A stretch of 7,272 bases of DNA, taken from contig JBKPBQ010000340.1 in the NCBI GenBank assembly GCA_046726955.1, forward strand, positions 1 to 7,272, given 5' to 3'. The position numbers were made by a program, and so were the translations under genes. Within the stretch, counting starts at the first letter, position 1; each line of letters begins with the position of its first letter. This DNA comes from CAVPGH01 sp046726955. GTDB lineage: Bacteria > Acidobacteriota > Vicinamibacteria > Fen-336. Below, one piece after another: positions 1 through 5,751 of this stretch. The notes beneath the pieces are model-generated. The model was not told the DNA's origin. It worked only from the letters and a program-made list of their open reading frames with translations, and did not search any database.

Positions 1-1617
1 GCCCTGCACGCCGGGGCCGGCGAGGACGACCAGTCCCTCCGGCTCCTCTCCCGTCGCGCGAGCAAGGCGTCCGGGATCGCCGACGACCACGACGACGTCC
101 TCGGGGCTCCCGGCCGCCACGAGCTCGCCGAGGAGCCCGTCCACGAGCCGGAACTCCTCGCGCACGGCGCCGAGCCGCGCGTCGAGCGTCGCGAGGTCGG
201 CGCCCGTCGTGTCCGCGAGGCGCTGCATCGTGAAGATGTCGAGGCCCGGCAGGTAGACCGCCTCGAGGTCGGGCGGGCTCGACGCGCGCAGCAGCTTCGC
301 CGCCGCCACGTGGAATCGGTCGAGGGCCTGCGCCCGGTCGTCGGCCGCGTCGGGAACGATCGCGCGCAGCCGGTCGAAGTCGCCGGTGGGGAAGACCTCG
401 CGGTCGGGCGGGCCGCCCTTCTCGAGCTTGAAGAGCGCGCGGTCCGTGACCACGTAGCCGTTGACGGCGTCGGCCGGCCAGGTCGCCCACCAGTTCACGA
501 TCCCGACGCGCAGGCCCTTCTCGGAGGCCACGTTCCAGAACGTCTTGGCCCCGCGCAGCAGCGACGTGGGCGGCTCGCGTCGCGCGAGGCCGAGCAGCTC
601 CGTGGCCTGGCTCAAGGCTGTCGCGAAGCGACCGGCGTCGTCCTCGGCGTCGAGGCGCGTGTGCAGGCCCGGGATCCGCCGCGCGCCGGTCGAGCGGATG
701 CCGTGCACCTCCGGTCCGCGGCCGGTGGCGATCGTGGTCCAGACGATGGCGGGGACGCGCTCCGGCTCCGCGCGCAGCCGGCCGTGCGCTCCGGTCCGCA
801 CGAGCGCCTGGAGGTGCGGCATGTCGCCGCGCTCCAGCATCTGCTCGGTCATGCGCCGCTCGAGGCCGTCCACGGCGAGGACGCGCACGCGGAGGCCGGT
901 GGGCACGACCGTGAAGTCCGGCGCGTCCGCGGGGACGTCGGGGCGGAACCAGGTGGCGGCGGCGACGCCGCTGCCGACGAGGAGGGCGGCGGTGGCCAGG
1001 AGAGGGATGACGTTCCGCCGCGAGAGGCTCGCGACGGGCAGCCGGTCGCCGACTCCGCCCGCGGCGAGCACGGCCACGGCCGCCTGCCAGCCGAATCGGC
1101 CGAGGACGAGCGCGAGCCCCACCGCGAGCGCGAGCGCGGCCGCGTGGACGGCGGGCGAGGCGCCGCCGAGGTGCGAACGCCACCAGAGCGCGAAGTAGGC
1201 GAGTCCGGCGAGCGCGACACCGATGCCGATGTTTCGCGCCAGCGAGGGACGGGGCCGGCGGCCGAGGCGCCGCCCCGCCCAGACGGCGGTGAGCCCTCCC
1301 ACGAGAGCGGCCAGGGCGGTGGCCAGACCGAGCAGCGCCGCCAAGTAGGCGCCGAGAACCAAGATGTCCCGAGGCTCGCCGAGGAGGCGGCGGTCGAGGC
1401 CGACGGCGGCGAGCGTCGCCGCGAGCCCGAAGAGCGCCCCGCCGAGGACGCCCACGCGGAGGGCGACACCCAGCGAGGCCCGCAGCGGCGACGTGCTCTC
1501 GCCCCCCGCGAGGACGAACCGGTCCAGGCTGCTGTCGAGATACCCGAGCCGCTTCAGCTCCTCGCGCACCCCCTCCACGGTGGCGAGGGGCGGCCGCTCG
1601 GGGTCCATGCCGCCCAT
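1..1617 (-). CDS. Membrane-anchored alkaline phosphatase superfamily (type I phosphodiesterase-like) protein, 3' partial, probable pseudoenzyme
   Basis: This frame is open for 539 codons from ATG at 1617 to the left edge, where it is cut off. An in-frame TGA lies three codons upstream of the start; ATG at 1608 (Met4) is an alternative. Residues 1-45 are hydrophilic and include VREELKRLGYL. About five or six hydrophobic helices follow (roughly 47-74, 84-113, 130-146, 155-188 and 203-224). A domain of the type I phosphodiesterase/alkaline phosphatase fold starts near 242. Family landmarks are RVLAVDG (Asp250), VWTTIATGRGPEVHGI (about 293-308), VYLPGLD (Asp460), VVVVGDPG (Asp514) and LVVLAGPGV. 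In active members these positions hold a Ser/Thr nucleophile, D-x-x-x-H, S-D-H-G and a final His. Here I read Pro289, Met464, Pro515 and Glu524 instead. The catalytic domain probably lies outside the cytoplasm. The family assignment is firm. Loss of activity is inferred from an alignment by eye, and the substrate is unknown. Confidence 0.85.
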   Translation of the reverse strand, partial: MGGMDPERPPLATVEGVREELKRLGYLDSSLDRFVLAGGESTSPLRASLGVALRVGVLGGALFGLAATLAAVGLDRRLLGEPRDILVLGAYLAALLGLATALAALVGGLTAVWAGRRLGRRPRPSLARNIGIGVALAGLAYFALWWRSHLGGASPAVHAAALALAVGLALVLGRFGWQAAVAVLAAGGVGDRLPVASLSRRNVIPLLATAALLVGSGVAAATWFRPDVPADAPDFTVVPTGLRVRVLAVDGLERRMTEQMLERGDMPHLQALVRTGAHGRLRAEPERVPAIVWTTIATGRGPEVHGIRSTGARRIPGLHTRLDAEDDAGRFATALSQATELLGLARREPPTSLLRGAKTFWNVASEKGLRVGIVNWWATWPADAVNGYVVTDRALFKLEKGGPPDREVFPTGDFDRLRAIVPDAADDRAQALDRFHVAAAKLLRASSPPDLEAVYLPGLDIFTMQRLADTTGADLATLDARLGAVREEFRLVDGLLGELVAAGSPEDVVVVVGDPGRLARATGEEPEGLVVLAGPGVQG

Positions 1618-1681
1618 GTTAAGTCAGGGCCGCGCGCGGCCGTCAGGGCGCGCCGCGCGTCCTCGCGTATGATTCGAAGCC
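1618..1681. promoter_or_regulatory. Divergent control region with palindrome and flanking direct repeats
   Basis: This 64-base gap separates two divergent genes, so both probably take their promoters from it. It holds a perfect 14-bp palindrome, GGCCGCGCGCGGCC, at 1628-1641. The octamer GTCAGGGC occurs twice in direct orientation, at 1623-1630 and 1642-1649, with starts 19 bp apart (close to two helical turns). The pair brackets and partly overlaps the palindrome. This is a possible operator for a dimeric regulator. In such GC-rich DNA a GC-only palindrome can arise by chance, so the direct repeat is the better evidence. Confidence 0.35.
1668..1673 (+). promoter_or_regulatory. Candidate -10 element of the SGNH-GT39-SGNH operon
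   Basis: TATGAT matches five of six bases of the sigma-70 -10 consensus and stands out in this GC-rich gap. Its last base is eight bases before the GTG start at 1682. Transcription would therefore begin at or within a few bases of the start codon, giving a leaderless or nearly leaderless message. No convincing -35 is seen at 16-18 bases spacing (1645-1651 reads AGGGCGC). Confidence 0.35.
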
Positions 1682-2701
1682 GTGTCTCCGCCCCGTCGCG
1701 GGGAGGTGCTGCTCCTCGCCCTCGGTCTCGTCCTCGCCCTCGTCGCGGGCGAGGTCGCGGTCCGCATTCTCGGGCTCGGCACGCCGAAGCCGCTCGGCTA
1801 CGCGCCGGTGGACACCGACGCCCGCGAGCGCCGGCCGATCAACAGCCAGGGCTACCGCGACCGCGAGCGCGCGCTCGAGAAGCCCGCCGGCACGCGGCGC
1901 GTCGTCCTCCTCGGCGACTCCTTCACCTGGGGGGCGAGCGTCCTCTTCGACGACGGCTACGGCCAGCGCCTCGAGCGCTGGCTGCGCGAGCGCCGGGGGG
2001 AGCCCTGGGAGGTCGTCAACCTCGCGGTGCCGGGGATGAACACCGTCGGCGAGGCGGCCCAGCTCGTCGCGGAGGGATTCGCGTACGGCCCGGACGTCGT
2101 GATCCTCGGCTACGTGCTGAACGACAGCGAGGACGAGAATGCGGCGGAGGCGCGGCGCGCCGCGGACTGGCTCGCCGACCGCACGGCCCCTCCTCCGCCG
2201 TCCCTCCTCGATCGCTCGATGCTCCTGCGCGTCGTGCGCACGCGGCTCTGGGCGACCGTGCAGAACCGGCGACGCGTCGAGGACTTCCGCTCGATGTACC
2301 TGCCGTCGTACTCCGGCTGGGTGGCCGGCCAGAAGGCGCTGCGGGCGATGGGCGGCGCCTGCCGGGAGCGGGGCGTGCCCTTCGTGGTCCTCGTCTTCCC
2401 GCTCTTCGGCAGCTCCCTCGACGAGCGCTATCCCTTCGCCGAGATCCACGCGCAGGTGGCGAACGTGGCCGCGGAGGCGGGCGCGAAGGTGATCGACCTG
2501 CTGCCGTTCTACCGCGGACTTCGATCCGACCTGCTCGTCGTGAACGGCACGGCCGACGAGCACCCGAACGAGATCGCGCATCGGATCGCCGCGCAGACCC
2601 TCCGCAAGGGGCTGGAGGACGTGCTGCCGGCGGCGGTGGCGGAGCCGGAGCCGCAGCGTCCCGCGCGCGTACGCGTTACGCCGGGCGCGGCCCGAAAGTG
2701 A
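1682..2701 (+). CDS. Membrane-anchored SGNH/GDSL-type hydrolase (first paralogue)
   Basis: The product is 339 residues and belongs to the SGNH hydrolase superfamily of esterases, lipases, deacetylases and acetyltransferases. An uncleaved-looking membrane anchor spans about residues 8-30 and ends in GEVAVRILG, a pattern common in anchored SGNH proteins. The catalytic blocks appear in order: GDSFTWG with nucleophile Ser80, VNLAVPGMNT with Gly118, GYVLND with Asn147, and DEHPNEIAHR with Asp292 and His294. The catalytic domain should face the periplasm or cell exterior. GTG at 1682 is the first possible start, because an in-frame TGA ends at 1672. Only a weak GAAG precedes it. The stop overlaps the next start by four bases (GTGA), implying translational coupling. 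The C-terminal tail after about 315 is Pro- and Arg-rich and poorly conserved in appearance. The substrate cannot be read from the sequence. An acyl group on a glycan or lipid made by the neighbouring transferase is the contextual guess. Confidence 0.85.
   Translation: MSPPRRGEVLLLALGLVLALVAGEVAVRILGLGTPKPLGYAPVDTDARERRPINSQGYRDRERALEKPAGTRRVVLLGDSFTWGASVLFDDGYGQRLERWLRERRGEPWEVVNLAVPGMNTVGEAAQLVAEGFAYGPDVVILGYVLNDSEDENAAEARRAADWLADRTAPPPPSLLDRSMLLRVVRTRLWATVQNRRRVEDFRSMYLPSYSGWVAGQKALRAMGGACRERGVPFVVLVFPLFGSSLDERYPFAEIHAQVANVAAEAGAKVIDLLPFYRGLRSDLLVVNGTADEHPNEIAHRIAAQTLRKGLEDVLPAAVAEPEPQRPARVRVTPGAARK
2561..2580 (+). repeat. 20-bp exact direct repeat, copy 1 (SGNH block V)
   Basis: These 20 bases encode HPNEIA plus part of the next His in the catalytic C-terminal block of the first SGNH gene. 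They are identical to 5484-5503 in the second SGNH gene, about 2.9 kb downstream in the same orientation. The repeat reflects paralogy and shared codon choice. It is not a mobile element end. Confidence 0.8.
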
Positions 2702-4446
2702 ACGATCGGCCGCCGCGGCCGGCCGCGGCCCCGCTCCTGCTCGTCGCGGCGGGGACGCTCCTCTACGTCGGCCTCGCGGTCGCGGCCCTGCGGACGACGT
2801 CCGCGACCTTCGACGAGGGCACGCACCTGCCCTCCGGCTACACCTACCTCGCTCTCGGCGACCACCGCCTGAACCCGGAGCAGCCTCCGCTCGTGAAGCT
2901 GCTCGCCGCGGCGCCGGTGCTGCTGCTCGGTCCCGTCTTCAAGACGGACGACTTCGCGTGGGCGGAGGCGCGGCAGTGGGAGCTCGGGCGGCGCTTCCTC
3001 TACCGCTGGAACGACGCGCGTCGCCTGCTCTTCCGCGGCCGCCTTGCGGTCGTGGTTCTCGGAGCCGCCCTCGGACTCGCCGTCTTCTTCTGGACTCGGC
3101 GGCTCTTCGGCGGCGCCGCGGCCGCCCTCGCCTTCTTCCTGTGCGTGCTCTCCCCGGACGTGCTCGCCCACGGCCAGCTCGTCACCACCGACCTCGCCTT
3201 CGCTCTGTTCTTGTTGCTCGCGGTCGCCCTGTTCGAGCGGGCGACAGCGAGGCTCTCACCCGGTCGCGTCCTGCTGGCGGGTGTGGCCGCGGGCTGCTGC
3301 TTCGCGACCAAGTTCTCGGCGCCGGTCCTGGTGCCGATCTACGTCGCGTTGAGTGTCGTGATCGTCTTTTCCTCGGCCGTCCTCGAGGACCGTCACGGCG
3401 CTGCCGTCGAGGGTCGGCGAGCCCGGGCCGTCCCGCTTTCGCTCGCGCTTCTCGCCATCGCGGTCGTCAGCTTGCTCGTCCTCTGGACGTCGTACGGCTT
3501 CGCGCGGAAGATGTCGCCGGACCCGGAGGTGGAAGCGAAGGTGCTCGCGGCGCTCGGGCCGCCGAAGTCGAGCGGCGGCGCCGCCCCGGCGGCACTGGGC
3601 ATGACGGGTCTCCTGCCGGAGGCGTACGTGCGCGGCCTCGTCTTCGTGCTCGACAATGCGCAGGGGCGCTCGACGTTCCTCATGGGCCGCGTCTCGCCGA
3701 ACGGCTTCCCCCACTACTTCCTGGTCACGTTCCTCCTCAAGACGCCGATCCCCTTGCTCCTCCTGCTCGGCGTCTCGCTCGCCACCGCCGCTCGTCTGCC
3801 CGCCCGCACTGCCGCGTTCGTCTTGATTCCCGTCGCCGTGTACGGCTTCGTCGCGGCGATCAGCCGCCTCCAGATCGGCCACCGCCACCTCTTGCCGCTC
3901 TATCCTTTCCTGTTCGTGGCCGCAGGACGCTCAGTCGCCCTCCTCGCGGCGCGCTCCGCGGGACGGGCCAAGGCGGGTGCGGTCGTCCTCGGCGCGCTCT
4001 GCGCGTGGTACGCGGCGGGGACGCTGCGCCTGCACCCACACTACCTCGCCTACTTCAACGAGCTCGCCGGGGGACCGTCACAGGGATGGCGCTACCTCGT
4101 GGATTCGAACCTCGACTGGGGCCAGGACCTGCCCGGTCTCAAGGCCTGGATGGACGCGCACGGCATTTCGCGGATCAAGCTGTCGTACTTCGGCAGCGCG
4201 GATCCTGCGTATTACGGGATCGACGCGGAGTACCTGCCCGGCTACATGTCTCCGCGTCCCGCGCGCGTGACGCGGGAGGTGAGGCCGGGCGACGTGGTCG
4301 CGGTGAGCGCGACCAACCTGCAGGGCGTCTATCTCGACGAGGCCGACCGGCCGCTCATGGAGCGCTTCCGGGCGGCGAGGCCCGTGGCCCGGATCGGGTA
4401 CTCGATCTTCATTTATAGGGCGGACTTCTCGTGGCCCGAGCCGTGA
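2698..4446 (+). CDS. GT39-type integral membrane glycosyltransferase (PMT/ArnT-like, GT-C fold)
   Basis: The product is 582 residues and resembles family 39 polyprenyl-phosphate-sugar-dependent transferases, which move a sugar onto a protein, lipid or glycan outside the cytoplasmic membrane. The first helix (about 12-31) leads into an extracytoplasmic loop with ATFDEGTHLPSGY. Asp39-Glu40 is the acidic pair expected to be catalytic. NPEQPPLVKLL follows at 59-69. About nine or ten further hydrophobic segments run to about residue 445, including QIGHRHLLPLYPFLF. A soluble domain of about 130 residues carries YLAYFNELAGGP and DSNLDWGQD (Asp469, Asp473, Asp477), as in many bacterial GT39 proteins. 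The open frame extends far upstream, but that part is antisense to the phosphodiesterase gene and reads as low-complexity Arg, Ala and Gly. The GTG at 2698, overlapping the previous stop as GTGA, is the sensible start. Donor and acceptor are unknown. Confidence 0.85.
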   Translation: MNDRPPRPAAAPLLLVAAGTLLYVGLAVAALRTTSATFDEGTHLPSGYTYLALGDHRLNPEQPPLVKLLAAAPVLLLGPVFKTDDFAWAEARQWELGRRFLYRWNDARRLLFRGRLAVVVLGAALGLAVFFWTRRLFGGAAAALAFFLCVLSPDVLAHGQLVTTDLAFALFLLLAVALFERATARLSPGRVLLAGVAAGCCFATKFSAPVLVPIYVALSVVIVFSSAVLEDRHGAAVEGRRARAVPLSLALLAIAVVSLLVLWTSYGFARKMSPDPEVEAKVLAALGPPKSSGGAAPAALGMTGLLPEAYVRGLVFVLDNAQGRSTFLMGRVSPNGFPHYFLVTFLLKTPIPLLLLLGVSLATAARLPARTAAFVLIPVAVYGFVAAISRLQIGHRHLLPLYPFLFVAAGRSVALLAARSAGRAKAGAVVLGALCAWYAAGTLRLHPHYLAYFNELAGGPSQGWRYLVDSNLDWGQDLPGLKAWMDAHGISRIKLSYFGSADPAYYGIDAEYLPGYMSPRPARVTREVRPGDVVAVSATNLQGVYLDEADRPLMERFRAARPVARIGYSIFIYRADFSWPEP

Positions 4447-5555
4447 AGTCCTCGCGCGGTCGCGAGATCCTCTTCGGCCTCGTCCTCGCCGTGGCCTCGG
4501 TCGTGGCCTTCCTGCTCGTCGGCGAGGCCGTCGTCCGCATGCTCGGGATCACGCCCGAGCGGTTCCTGATGACGGGACGGATGGCCAACGCCCGCTGGAC
4601 GCTGCTGCTCGACTGCTATCCCACGAACCCCCGCGACTACTTCGACATCGACCTGCGCCTTCCGGAAAACCGCGAGCGCTACCTGAACGTCGCGCCGCTC
4701 CGGTACGACACGGTGGCGCACCGCGCGCCGTGGGCGGTGGAATTCCGATACAACGCGCTGCGCTTCCGCGACGAGCCCTTCGGACCCAAGCGGAAGGGCG
4801 TCCGTCGGGTCATGGTCCTCGGCGACTCCTTCGCCGAGGGCCAGGGCGTCAAGCTCTTCGACACGCTGGTCAAGGTGCTCGAGGTGCGGCTGAACGCGGC
4901 GGAGCCCGGCCGGTGGGAGGTCCGCAACTGCGGGCGCCGCGGGACGGATTTCCCGGCGCTCTACGAGGCGTTCGAGGCGATCCTGCCCTACGAGCCCGAC
5001 CTCGTGATCTACGCCCTCACGCTCAACGACGCCGACCAGTCGGAGGCCTTCCACGCCCGGCAGACTTACGTGAACGACTGGATCCTCGACCGGGGGCGGC
5101 AAGTGGAGGAGAGCGATGGTGCCCGACGGAGCCCGCTCGACTCGCACCTCTTCGGCTTCGTGGCCGACCGCATCGAGGCCTGGCGCGTGGGCCGCGAGAC
5201 GACACGCTGGTACCTCGACATGTGGAGCGACGCGAATGCCGAAGGCCGAGACCGGACGTTTGGTTACATCCGCGAGATGAACCGCCGGCTCCAGGAGCGC
5301 GGCGCGCGGCTGCTCGTGGCTCCCTGGCCGCTGTTCGTCGGCCTCGAACGGGCCTATCCGTTCCAGCCCATCCACGACACGATCGCCCGCTTCTGCCTCC
5401 AGTCGGGCGTCGCCCACCACGATCTCCTTCCCGTCTTCGCGGGCCAGCGCAGCGAGCAGTTCTGGGTGCACCCGGTGGACCGCCACCCGAACGAGATCGC
5501 GCACCGCATGGCCGCGGAGGACCTGCTGCCGATGGTGAAGAAGCTGGTTCCGTGA
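4431..5555 (+). CDS. Membrane-anchored SGNH/GDSL-type hydrolase (second paralogue)
   Basis: The product is 374 residues from GTG at 4431, and is a diverged paralogue of the first SGNH protein of the operon. The N-terminal anchor (about 14-35) ends in GEAVVRMLG, like its partner. The catalytic blocks are GDSFAEG with Ser133, NCGRRGTDF with Gly171, LTLND with Asn199, and DRHPNEIAHR with Asp350 and His352. The region between anchor and catalytic core is about 50 residues longer than in the first paralogue. Two starts are possible in frame. GTG at 4431 has an AGGG about ten bases upstream. GTG at 4443 gives a GTGA overlap identical to the previous junction, and an N-terminus matching the paralogue in length. 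In either case the gene overlaps the transferase gene and is probably translationally coupled. The product likely acts outside the membrane on an acylated glycan or lipid. Its substrate, and whether it hydrolyses or transfers, are not visible. Confidence 0.85.
   Translation: MARAVKSSRGREILFGLVLAVASVVAFLLVGEAVVRMLGITPERFLMTGRMANARWTLLLDCYPTNPRDYFDIDLRLPENRERYLNVAPLRYDTVAHRAPWAVEFRYNALRFRDEPFGPKRKGVRRVMVLGDSFAEGQGVKLFDTLVKVLEVRLNAAEPGRWEVRNCGRRGTDFPALYEAFEAILPYEPDLVIYALTLNDADQSEAFHARQTYVNDWILDRGRQVEESDGARRSPLDSHLFGFVADRIEAWRVGRETTRWYLDMWSDANAEGRDRTFGYIREMNRRLQERGARLLVAPWPLFVGLERAYPFQPIHDTIARFCLQSGVAHHDLLPVFAGQRSEQFWVHPVDRHPNEIAHRMAAEDLLPMVKKLVP
5484..5503 (+). repeat. 20-bp exact direct repeat, copy 2 (SGNH block V)
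   Basis: This is the second copy of the repeat at 2561-2580. It lies at the catalytic His of the second SGNH gene. The sequences diverge in third codon positions immediately after it (CATCGG against CACCGC). Confidence 0.8.
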
Positions 5556-5578
5556 GACGGCTGCGCCGGAGGAACCGT

Positions 5579-5600
5579 GGTCTCGACGTCTCGAGGTACC
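5579..5600 (+). terminator. Weak stem-loop after the operon (possible terminator or 3' end stabiliser)
   Basis: GGTCTCGA (5579-5586) can pair with TCGAG-ACC (5591-5595 and 5598-5600), with a four-base loop and a two-base bulge, 24 bases after the stop of the second SGNH gene. No T-run follows, so it is not a classical Rho-independent terminator. The rest of the gap from 5556 to 5751 between the convergent genes holds no gene that I can support. It is visibly less GC-rich than the coding DNA. Confidence 0.2.
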
Positions 5601-5751
5601 GGGCGCGTGACCCTGGGTAAGAACGTAACGGTGCGAGGCGGAAGCCCTGCGTGACATCGGCCACCCTTCAATGTGGTCCGCTCCTCGTGTTGACGCATCA
5701 CTCGCGATTCGCTGATCAACTCCGCTCTTCAACCTGTCAGCCCGAGACGCC

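Noticed and set aside
1628..1641. Palindrome as a transposon end or attachment site
   Set aside because: No matching copy, transposase or integrase occurs in the window, and the sequence is pure G+C in GC-rich DNA. A regulatory reading is the only one kept, at low confidence.
1643..2581. 312-codon minus-strand open frame opposite the first SGNH gene
   Set aside because: The plus strand has all SGNH catalytic blocks in order. The minus frame is His/Arg/Glu-rich shadow sequence.
310..2697. Very long open plus-strand frame in front of the GT39 gene
   Set aside because: It is antisense to the phosphodiesterase-like gene and then out of frame with the first SGNH gene. The translation is Arg/Ala/Gly/Glu-rich low complexity with no domain. 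It is open only because of the GC-rich codon pattern. The real protein starts at 2698.
5556..5751. Small gene or tRNA in the convergent gap
   Set aside because: No cloverleaf, no ribosome site with a coherent frame, and no family resemblance seen on either strand.
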